Below are positions 33,922-42,176 of a stretch of 64,000 bases of DNA, piece by piece. How positions within the stretch are numbered: the stretch's first letter is position 1; every line of letters starts with the position of its first letter. A program made the translations under genes and the position numbers. Below the pieces are notes generated by a model, which saw only the letters and a list, made by a program, of their open reading frames with translations, was not told where the DNA came from and searched no databases. The DNA comes from RUG13409 sp045546135 (GTDB taxonomy: Bacteria > Bacillota > Clostridia > Peptostreptococcales > Anaerovoracaceae), in NCBI GenBank assembly GCA_045546135.1, contig JAZQCD010000010.1, positions 1-64,000 on the forward strand. The letters are read 5' to 3'.

Positions 33922-36900
33922 ATGAAGGGATTCAAAAAAATCACGAGTTTGCTGCTCGTATTTGCTCTCCTTCTCACCTCAGGTCTTGTCACAAAGTTCT
34001 CCTTTGCTGACGAAGACGAGTCCAAGGGACAGGAAGTCTCCTGGCAGGTGGTAGAGAACGATGCAGACAGAATAGCAGACAGGCTCAACAGCAATGTGCC
34101 TTTCGATGATGTCACCGGAATGGAGACTCTGACAGGTACAGTGCGTGTATCCATCCTTCTGGATCAGCCCTCCACTCTGGATCAGGGATACGAAGCAGCA
34201 TCCATAGCTTCCAACAGGAGCGCTATGAACTACAGAGCTTCTCTTGAGAAAGCTCAGGACGAACTTGCTGCCAAGATCTCAAAGAATATCCTCGGCGGAG
34301 AAGAGCTGGATGTTGTCTGGAACCTGACATTGGCAGCAAATATCATTTCTGCCTATGTTCCGGCAGAGAAGATCCCGGCTATCAAGGCTATGAAGGGCGT
34401 TAAGGACGTAGTTGTTGAAAACACCTACGAACCTATGGATGACGTAGAGACATCCGATGAACCTAACATGGCAGTTGCCTCCGGAATGACTGGTGCCCAG
34501 TACGGCTGGGGAGCAGGCTACACCGGTGCAGGCAGTCTCATCGCCATCGTCGATACAGGACTTGATGTTGACCATCAGTCATTCAGTTCTGTAGCATACG
34601 ATATGGCTATAGCAAGACTCAAAGCCACAACAGGAAAAGAAGTAGACCAGCTCACAGCAGAAGAAGTTGCATCAGTATGGTCACAGCTCAATGCATCCAA
34701 GAGGACGAGAGGAACAGTCGATCAGACATATTTCGGTTCCAAGGTCCCTTACGGATTCAACTATGTTGACAGAAACTTCAACATCATCCACATCAACGAT
34801 ACCCAGGGCGAGCACGGTTCTCACGTTGCAGGTATCGCTGCAGGAAACAGGTTCATATATGAAGAATCTGAAGACGGCAGCTTCACACTGAAGAATGCTA
34901 TTTCCGCAGTAGGAACACAGGGCAACGCTCCTGATGCTCAGCTCCTCATCATGAAGGTATTCGGACGCGGCGGCGGAGCTTCCGATTCCGACTACTTTGC
35001 AGCCATCGAGGACGCAATAGTTCTCGGAGCAGATGCAGTCAACCTTTCACTTGGTTCTGCAAGCAAGGGCTTTGCATACAATGCAACTTATGCAGATCTT
35101 ATAAACAGACTGACAAACACCAATATCATCTGGGCTAACTCCGCAGGAAACAGCGGAGCATGGGCAGACGCCACCTTTGCAGGCTATACCTACAGCGACC
35201 ATGTAAACATGGGCACAGGCGGATCCCCTGCAACCTATTCCAACACTCTGTCAACAGCATCTGTTGACAATGACGGATCTATCGGTGCATATATGCTTGT
35301 GGGCGAGGATATGATCTACTATACAGAGACTTCCGGATACGGAAATGCTCCTATGAAGACCATCCCCGGCACATATCAGTATGTATATATCGACAGCGCA
35401 GGACTTCAGGAAGAGTTCGATGCACTCGGACAGGAAATAATCGGCGGAAAGATCGGTATCGCAAACCGTGGAACAACATCCTTCTTCCAGAAGGCAAACG
35501 GTGCTATGTCCAACGGAGCTATAGCCGGTATCATCGTCAACAACCAGCCGGGAACCATCAGCATGAACCTGACAGGTTACGAGTATAGTGCTCCTGTAGT
35601 ATCCATACTCCAGACAGATGGAGCGATCTTGAAGGCGGCAGCTGAAGAGACAGTAGAATATGATGACGGAACACTTTCCTTCACATACTATATAGGAACC
35701 ATCACAGTTGATGACAAGCTCGGTATAAACAACTACAACAGCGAATACTATACAATGAGCTCCTTCTCAAGCTGGGGCGTTCCTGAAGATCTGTCCTTAA
35801 AGCCTGAGATCACAACTCCCGGCGGAAACATCTATTCCGTAAACGGTTATGCAAATTCAGACAGCGGAATCACTGGCGGACACGATCAGTATGAGCTCAT
35901 GTCAGGTACATCCATGGCATCTCCTCAGACAGCAGGTATAGTCGGTATCATGTCCCAGTTCTACAGAGAGTCAGGACTCAAAGAAAGAGCAGATGCTTAT
36001 GGCCTTACACAGCGCCACATCCTCCAGAGTCTCCTTATGTCCACAGCAAGACCTCTTTACGACAAGGATTCCGGTAACTACTACAGCGTAATGAAGCAGG
36101 GCGCAGGTCTTGCGGATGTCAACGCTGCCATGAACGCAAACGTATTCGTTCTCATGAATGGAACGACTGTCGGCGGTGAAGTCAGAAAAGACATTTCTGC
36201 ATATGCAGCTGACGGAAAAGTCAAGGCAGAACTTGGTGATGACCCGCACAGATCCGGTTTCTATACAGTTGAGTTCACGCTCAACAACCTTACAGACGAA
36301 GATCGTTTCTATGATCTTGAAGCTGAATTCTTCACTCAGGATGTATTCGGATACTATACATTTGATTCCAACGGAGAGCCTATCGCTGATGAGGAAGGAA
36401 ACCCGGTAGTATCCACATACCTTGATGAGTGGACAGCACCTCTTAGTGCAAATGTCAGGTGGTTCCTCGACGGAAGAGAATGCATTCCTGATTTCTTCAT
36501 CGATCCTAACATGGACGGTGAGTTCAATGAGGAAGATGCAGATGCAATACTCGACTTTGTTCTTATGGACGGAACAGAAAACCCTGTAGAGATCAATGAA
36601 GATGACGCTGATCTCGACGGAGACGGCGCTGTCACCACATACGATGCATATCTTGCACTCAAGTATGCAAATATGGGAACAACAGTAGTTCCAGCAAACG
36701 GAACAACAACTGTTAAGGTCGAATTCGAACTTACAGACATTGCAGATTACGATGACCACGGCGCATTCGTAGAAGGATATATCTCTGCTACAGAAAAAGA
36801 TTCCGAAGACGGCGAACTCGGAGTAAGACACTCCATCCCGGTACTCGGATACTACGGCAGCTGGAGCGAACCATCCTTCATAGATGTCGGATCCGTACGT

Positions 36901-39900
36901 GAATATGAATACGGTCTTGAGCAGAGAGCTCCGTATATGGCATATCCTCTCGGAACGGCTGCTGAAGACATCACCGCATTCTTAGGTACTCACGCAACAC
37001 TCGGAGTCACCTATGTTCTCGGAGGCAACCCTGTCCTTACAGACAGCCAGTACTTCCCTGAAAGAAATGCTGTAAACAGCAACACAGCCCTTGCAGGTGC
37101 ATCCTATACACTTATAAGGAACACCGTAGGACTGAAATATCAGCTCTTCGATGAGAGCGGAAAGCTCATAAATGAATCAACAGGCGGATCAAACACTTAC
37201 TCCTCTTACTATCACGTGAACCAGGCTAAGTGGATGAACACCAGCACATCTTCTTCCTATGGCTACAGGCCATCTTCTGTAAAGGAAGGAGAAGAGGTAA
37301 CTCTTGCACTGAGCTTTGCTTCCGAATATTATCGCAACAATGAAACAGGCGAGATAGCATGGGATGAGATCCAGCCCACAAAGCAGCTCTCATTCGTTAT
37401 CGACAACACAGCTCCTACAGTATCTTCCGTATTTGGAAAGAGAATGACAACTGAGGACTCCGATACAGTCATACTTACACTCGCTGCAACAGACAACGAG
37501 TACATAGCAGGCGTATTCGTCTATGACGAAGCAGGCAACCAGCTCTATGGCGAAGGTTCAAGAACAGACGCCAAGAAGGAAGGCGCCCGTGACAGAGGAG
37601 ACTATGCTATCGTTCTCGACGGAGCAAATGTACCTGATCATCTCGAATTCGAGATCTGGGACTATGCAGCCAACGTAACTACAGTCATGGTCAACCTCAA
37701 CAAGGATGAACTCAGCGATCCTGTATCTGTAGTACTCGACACTGAAGAAGCTATGAGCGTTGTCGGCAATACTATCAAGATCAACGCAACAGTATATCCT
37801 TGGGGAACTGAGGATCAGAGAGTCACATGGACAAGCAGCGATGAAACAGTTGCAACAGTTGAGGACGGTCTCGTACTCGGTGTTGGAGCAGGAACTGCAA
37901 CCATTACAGCTACATCAGTTCTCGATCCTAACGCATCCGCAACATGCGAAGTCAAGTTCATAACCATCGACAGAGACTTAAACGGAATCGTTTGGGATGA
38001 AAACGGTCAGGTATGGTTCTCAGAATTCAACCTGAACACACTTCCTGAATACACAAGACTTACAGATGAAAGCTCAATAGTTCCTCTTACATCAACGGCA
38101 TACGGTGCAGACGGAACTCTCTACGCTGTGACTTTCGATACAGAAGGATTCCTTTCTGACCTCTATACAGTAGATGAAGGGACATTCGAGGCGACATTTG
38201 TAGGTTCCAATACTGAGATAGGATATATGGATCTGGCTCCTGCACCGAGCCTTGGAGAGAATATCCTCATGGGCGTATACGGACCTTATGCAGTCATCGT
38301 AGACGCAACAACAGGCGGATATGTCGGTGTATTCGATCTCAGCGCTTATATGACCGGAAGCTACCTTGTAGGTATCGCATACGAGGAACAGTACTATCAT
38401 CCGCTCTACGGCAATACAGATTGGTACTTCTTCATTGATGACGCAGGTAATCTCTACAACTGTGGATTCCTTCCATACAACGGATCTTACAGCAGATTCG
38501 GAGTATCTGCTGTCGGAAACCTCGGATCAACAGCAGATGTTCCTTACTTCCAGTCACTCTACTATGACGGAACAGATCTTTACTGGTCCAACTACTCTGA
38601 AAGCAAGGGCGTTGTAGATGTCATATTCGTAAACGATCTCTATAACGACGGAGCCATCTTCAAGGCTGGTTCCTTCGCTCCGGACGTATGGCCTGTAGGA
38701 GGACTTTGGAACGAGAACATCAAGTCCATGATCGGCATAGCAGCAGAAGGCGGAGATAAGGCAGCTGCAGTTATTGACGAAAGTGGCGAACTCCTTGCAA
38801 AGGCAGAACCTATCAACTTCAGAAAAGTAAGCGCAGACGGCGGCCTCAATGCAGCAAATGTTCAGAGTGTTGTTTCCGGAGCAGGCCTCCTCGGAATAGA
38901 AACAGAAGTCAATGTTCCTGACAAGACGACCACAGCTACCATCACCATCGATGCAGCAGGCGACGTCCTCGGTGAAGACGGAGTTACTTATGTAACACAC
39001 AACGGTCTTTACGAAGTTATCTACGATGCAGAGGTACTTGAAGTCGAAAGCTGCACATCAACTCTCGATCACTTCCGTGCATACGGAGTTGACGGCAGGG
39101 TCAAGGTCGTATTTGCAGACCTTGAAGGTGTAGCAGAAGGCGAAACAGTAGCAACCATCGTATTCAAGACGATTGAAAATGTTGATACTACAGTATACGT
39201 AGACACTATTGAATCCGAAGACAACTTCGAATCTTCTGAAGAAGAATACGAGATCCCGAAAGTAAAAGGCCATCTCGTTGTAACAGCATCTGATGCAAGC
39301 AAGGAATACGGTGAAGAGGATCCTGAACTCGAGTGGAGTGCAGAAGGATTTGTCGGAGATGACACCGAAGAACTCCTCGAAGGTCTTGTAACAGTAACAA
39401 GAGAAGAGGGCGAAGATGTCGGCACATATGTGATCACTGTCGCAGGTCCTGAAGAGATCGATGACTACACCATTGAATATGTAGAAGGTGAGTTTGAGAT
39501 CACTAAGGCACACCTCGTGGTAACAGCATCCGATGCAAGCAAGGAATACGGCGAAGATGATCCTGAACTCGAGTGGAGTGCAGAAGGATTTGTCGGAGAT
39601 GACACCGAAGAACTCCTCGAAGGTCTTGTAACAGTAACAAGAGAAGAAGGCGAAGATGTCGGAACATATGAGATCACAGTTACCGGTCCTGAAGAGATCG
39701 ACAATTACACCATCGAATATGTAAACGGCACATTCGAGATCGAACAGAGCCTCACAGTCGTCGCTTACCCGCAGGATTCCTTCGTAGAGGATGAACAGTA
39801 CCATGTTGAAGGCAATATACTTTGGGTCTCATACCCACAGGCATGCAAGGTTGGATACCTTGTAAACGGAGAGTATGTAGCACTTCCTTACCACAATCTG

Positions 39901-40155
39901 ACTCAGAACAGTTACATCTACCTCGTACCGGCTGATGTAAAGGAAGTCATCATCGTTGTAAAGGGCGATGTAAACCTTGACGGAAGTCTTTCAAATGCAG
40001 ATGCTACAAAACTCAAGGCAGCTGTAAAGGGAGCAGCAGAACTTGATGCAGTTCAGGCATTCGCAGCAGATGTCAACGGTGACGGAAGCCTTTCTAACGC
40101 AGATGCTACAAAACTCAAAGCAGTTGTTAAGGGTGCAGCATCTCTTGACTGGTAA
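33922..40155 (+). CDS. secreted subtilisin-like protease with cohesin-like, MBG and dockerin domains
   Basis: A multidomain S8 protease of 2077 residues from ATG 33922 (GAGG 7 bases upstream). Signal peptide 1-29; propeptide-like region to about 185; catalytic Asp211 (IVDTGLD), His298 (GEHGSHVAG) and Ser664 (GTSMASP), with a protease-associated insert near 510-545. Then a Fn3-like lactocepin/C5a peptidase region with an internal EF-hand pair (DPNMDG, DLDGDG), a BIG2 domain near 1266-1350, a propeller-like region, a cohesin-like domain near 1662-1775, two MBG repeats (1784-1943), the YPQDSF/CKVGYL module and a dockerin with DVNLDGSLSNAD and DVNGDGSLSNAD. Inference: a surface-docked protease for peptide feeding or host-protein cleavage. 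Confidence 0.9.
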   Translation: MKGFKKITSLLLVFALLLTSGLVTKFSFADEDESKGQEVSWQVVENDADRIADRLNSNVPFDDVTGMETLTGTVRVSILLDQPSTLDQGYEAASIASNRSAMNYRASLEKAQDELAAKISKNILGGEELDVVWNLTLAANIISAYVPAEKIPAIKAMKGVKDVVVENTYEPMDDVETSDEPNMAVASGMTGAQYGWGAGYTGAGSLIAIVDTGLDVDHQSFSSVAYDMAIARLKATTGKEVDQLTAEEVASVWSQLNASKRTRGTVDQTYFGSKVPYGFNYVDRNFNIIHINDTQGEHGSHVAGIAAGNRFIYEESEDGSFTLKNAISAVGTQGNAPDAQLLIMKVFGRGGGASDSDYFAAIEDAIVLGADAVNLSLGSASKGFAYNATYADLINRLTNTNIIWANSAGNSGAWADATFAGYTYSDHVNMGTGGSPATYSNTLSTASVDNDGSIGAYMLVGEDMIYYTETSGYGNAPMKTIPGTYQYVYIDSAGLQEEFDALGQEIIGGKIGIANRGTTSFFQKANGAMSNGAIAGIIVNNQPGTISMNLTGYEYSAPVVSILQTDGAILKAAAEETVEYDDGTLSFTYYIGTITVDDKLGINNYNSEYYTMSSFSSWGVPEDLSLKPEITTPGGNIYSVNGYANSDSGITGGHDQYELMSGTSMASPQTAGIVGIMSQFYRESGLKERADAYGLTQRHILQSLLMSTARPLYDKDSGNYYSVMKQGAGLADVNAAMNANVFVLMNGTTVGGEVRKDISAYAADGKVKAELGDDPHRSGFYTVEFTLNNLTDEDRFYDLEAEFFTQDVFGYYTFDSNGEPIADEEGNPVVSTYLDEWTAPLSANVRWFLDGRECIPDFFIDPNMDGEFNEEDADAILDFVLMDGTENPVEINEDDADLDGDGAVTTYDAYLALKYANMGTTVVPANGTTTVKVEFELTDIADYDDHGAFVEGYISATEKDSEDGELGVRHSIPVLGYYGSWSEPSFIDVGSVREYEYGLEQRAPYMAYPLGTAAEDITAFLGTHATLGVTYVLGGNPVLTDSQYFPERNAVNSNTALAGASYTLIRNTVGLKYQLFDESGKLINESTGGSNTYSSYYHVNQAKWMNTSTSSSYGYRPSSVKEGEEVTLALSFASEYYRNNETGEIAWDEIQPTKQLSFVIDNTAPTVSSVFGKRMTTEDSDTVILTLAATDNEYIAGVFVYDEAGNQLYGEGSRTDAKKEGARDRGDYAIVLDGANVPDHLEFEIWDYAANVTTVMVNLNKDELSDPVSVVLDTEEAMSVVGNTIKINATVYPWGTEDQRVTWTSSDETVATVEDGLVLGVGAGTATITATSVLDPNASATCEVKFITIDRDLNGIVWDENGQVWFSEFNLNTLPEYTRLTDESSIVPLTSTAYGADGTLYAVTFDTEGFLSDLYTVDEGTFEATFVGSNTEIGYMDLAPAPSLGENILMGVYGPYAVIVDATTGGYVGVFDLSAYMTGSYLVGIAYEEQYYHPLYGNTDWYFFIDDAGNLYNCGFLPYNGSYSRFGVSAVGNLGSTADVPYFQSLYYDGTDLYWSNYSESKGVVDVIFVNDLYNDGAIFKAGSFAPDVWPVGGLWNENIKSMIGIAAEGGDKAAAVIDESGELLAKAEPINFRKVSADGGLNAANVQSVVSGAGLLGIETEVNVPDKTTTATITIDAAGDVLGEDGVTYVTHNGLYEVIYDAEVLEVESCTSTLDHFRAYGVDGRVKVVFADLEGVAEGETVATIVFKTIENVDTTVYVDTIESEDNFESSEEEYEIPKVKGHLVVTASDASKEYGEEDPELEWSAEGFVGDDTEELLEGLVTVTREEGEDVGTYVITVAGPEEIDDYTIEYVEGEFEITKAHLVVTASDASKEYGEDDPELEWSAEGFVGDDTEELLEGLVTVTREEGEDVGTYEITVTGPEEIDNYTIEYVNGTFEIEQSLTVVAYPQDSFVEDEQYHVEGNILWVSYPQACKVGYLVNGEYVALPYHNLTQNSYIYLVPADVKEVIIVVKGDVNLDGSLSNADATKLKAAVKGAAELDAVQAFAADVNGDGSLSNADATKLKAVVKGAASLDW
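39271..39750 (+). repeat. two 240-base tandem repeats (MBG domains)
   Basis: Two copies, 39271-39510 and 39511-39750, encode nearly the same 80 residues beginning HLVVTASDASKEYG. DNA identity is very high, with most differences silent, which means recent duplication or ongoing exchange. Copy number may vary between strains. Confidence 0.9.
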
Positions 40156-40197
40156 AAACGATCAGACGTAACTTTTCGTAAAGTTTATGTTATCTAG

Positions 40198-40229
40198 CGG
40201 CGAGGTCTATGTGCCTCGCCGTTTCTTTT
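40198..40229 (+). terminator. intrinsic terminator after the protease
   Basis: CGGCGAGG and CCTCGCCG over 8 bases, followed by TTTCTTTT. Confidence 0.85.
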
Positions 40230-40272
40230 GTACGATTTTTCCAAAAATAACGGAACAAATGTCGAAAAATAC

Positions 40273-40302
40273 TTGAATGTTGCGCTGGAAATCTGATACA
40301 AT
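40273..40302 (+). promoter_or_regulatory. promoter of the 552-residue dockerin protein
   Basis: TTGAAT (40273-40278), 18-base spacer, TACAAT (40297-40302), about 40 bases before the start codon. Confidence 0.6.
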
Positions 40303-40342
40303 TATCGGTAAATCGTTATGCCCAAAAATAGGAGGTTCGGCT

Positions 40343-42001
40343 ATGAAAAAAAGTAAATTTATTTTATGCTTTATCTTAGCTGTTGCAATGTTAGTAAGCG
40401 TCGTCCCCTTTGGGGACATGGTCTTTGCTGCGGACAAGGATTACAAATTTAAATACAGCGTATCCTCGAATGCGAACAACGGCACTGTAGGTAATGTTAC
40501 AGGTACAGTATATGATGACTATTCTGCAGACATCGTCTTTACAGGCAGCGCAGTCAACAGAAGCAATGCTAAGGTAGAGATCTGGATGAAGAATGTTGCA
40601 AGTCTTGGCGTATCAGATCCTAAGTACTATGTGAGAAATGTAGAAACGGGTCTTACGGGCGAAGACACTTCCATGGATAACGTCAAAGCGAGATTCAATG
40701 GATTTAACGAGGAAACCACATTCAATGTGACCGTAAACGGTGACAAAAAGATGTCCTATAAGGTCAAGAACGAGATCGGCAGCGACATGAAGGTCGTTAA
40801 GGTCAACGCAACTCCGAGCAGCTTCGAGGAAGCTCATGATGTCTGGTATGCCATTACGGCTGAAGAAAACATCAAGACGACACATGACGGAGAAAGAGAC
40901 AGCTTCTTCCTTATCAAAAACGGTTCATGGCTTCAGGTAGGAGACCAAAAGGTCGAATTCGAAGGAAGCGATGATCTTAAGATCGACAATGTAGGACAGC
41001 TCAAATACATCTATGATTCCATCAAGGCGGCTCTTGCTCTCAATACAGTTGAAGCAGGAGAAGAAGCAGAAGGCATAGTCCTTTACTTTGAACCCCACAC
41101 TGTCTTCTCAGTAGGAGCAAGCAGCGTAGAACTGTTAAAGGATGCCAGAGTCACAGTAAAGATGGAGACCGAAGATCTCATCGATTCCATAAAGGCTCTT
41201 CAGGAAAGCGAAGATTCTGAAGCTCTGATCAAGGATATGCTTGCGTTCATCGAGAATGTGATCACTGAAGTAGGCGGAAAGTCAAACGATATCGACATAG
41301 AGTTCGGCCACAAGTATCCTGCACAGGGTGAAGATGAAAACAACCCCACCTGGGAATGGGCAGAGGATTACTCCTGGGCAAAGGCAACCTTCACCTGCAC
41401 AAACAACGATACACACGAAAAAGAGACCTTTGATGCAACTGTTACATCAAAAACAGAAGGCGGAAAGACCATCTATACTGCAACCGTTACAGTAAACGGA
41501 GAAGAGTATACGGATACAAAGGAAGTGCAGAACGACATAATCGTTGAACCGCATGCAGAAAATGAACGCTTTTTCGAAAATGAGGACGATAAGGATGTAA
41601 CTAACGATGCGTTTGATTCATATACGATCAACGGACATGTAGTAACGGTCAAGTGTAAGCTTCCATGCAGGATCGGATATCTCGAGGAAGGCGCAAAAGT
41701 ATATACGCCTGTAAAGGCAGTTTTGCTCGAAGGCACTACCGATCAGTATACATATACGGTTCCTGACCATATCAACAAGGTAATACTCGTATTGGTCGGA
41801 GATGCAAATCTTACAGGAAACCATTCTAACGCTGATTCAACTGCCACCAAGGCACATATCAAGGGCATCAATTATCTTGATGTTATCGAGCAGTTTGCAG
41901 CGGATGCCAACTTCAGCAATTCAATTTCAAATGCAGACTCTACATCCATAAAGGCGCATATCAAAGGCATCAGATACTTTAAGTGGGAAGTGCAAGAATA
42001 A
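40343..42001 (+). CDS. secreted dockerin protein, 552 residues
   Basis: Start ATG 40343 follows GGAGG; signal peptide with AVAMLVSVVPFGDMVFAAD, cleavage near residue 31. No catalytic domain was recognised in 35-380; a short region near 340-400 (HKYPAQGEDENNPTWEWAED, TATVTVNGEEYTDTK) looks like a Trp-containing immunoglobulin-type surface domain. The C-terminus has the shared module with PCRIGYL, then a duplicated dockerin from residue 487. Its calcium loops, DANLTGNHSNAD and DANFSNSISNAD, lack the Asp at loop position 5, so calcium binding may be weak, while the NAD positions are kept. Confidence 0.78.
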   Translation: MKKSKFILCFILAVAMLVSVVPFGDMVFAADKDYKFKYSVSSNANNGTVGNVTGTVYDDYSADIVFTGSAVNRSNAKVEIWMKNVASLGVSDPKYYVRNVETGLTGEDTSMDNVKARFNGFNEETTFNVTVNGDKKMSYKVKNEIGSDMKVVKVNATPSSFEEAHDVWYAITAEENIKTTHDGERDSFFLIKNGSWLQVGDQKVEFEGSDDLKIDNVGQLKYIYDSIKAALALNTVEAGEEAEGIVLYFEPHTVFSVGASSVELLKDARVTVKMETEDLIDSIKALQESEDSEALIKDMLAFIENVITEVGGKSNDIDIEFGHKYPAQGEDENNPTWEWAEDYSWAKATFTCTNNDTHEKETFDATVTSKTEGGKTIYTATVTVNGEEYTDTKEVQNDIIVEPHAENERFFENEDDKDVTNDAFDSYTINGHVVTVKCKLPCRIGYLEEGAKVYTPVKAVLLEGTTDQYTYTVPDHINKVILVLVGDANLTGNHSNADSTATKAHIKGINYLDVIEQFAADANFSNSISNADSTSIKAHIKGIRYFKWEVQE

Positions 42002-42047
42002 TTCATATTTATGTAAAAAAAATGTAGAGTTTTGAACGTTATTGGAT

Positions 42048-42123
42048 TATAATTAATGAAAGAGAATGGGTGGGTAGTCTTACTGTTCAAAACGATTTGG
42101 GAAGTAGGACTGTTCAGTCGATT
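42048..42123 (+). promoter_or_regulatory. -10 element and direct repeats before cohesin-like gene
   Basis: TATAAT at 42048-42053 has no good -35. Downstream are two direct copies of ACTGTTCA-n-CGATT (42082-42097 and 42109-42123), 27 bases apart, in the leader of the anchored protein. They may bind a regulator or form alternate structures. Confidence 0.4.
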
Positions 42124-42176
42124 CTTTAGATATTTTAGGTTTTTATTTTTCAAACTATAAAACGGAGGTCATGAGA

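Noticed and set aside
35971..36831. Minus-strand frame of 286 residues inside the protease gene
   Set aside because: Cys/Ile/Val-rich antisense shadow of an Asp/Glu-rich coding region, without any ribosome binding site.
33288..42001. A cellulosome for plant polymer breakdown
   Set aside because: No glycoside hydrolase, carbohydrate-binding module or classical scaffoldin was found among the dockerin proteins; only a protease and two proteins without known catalytic domains.
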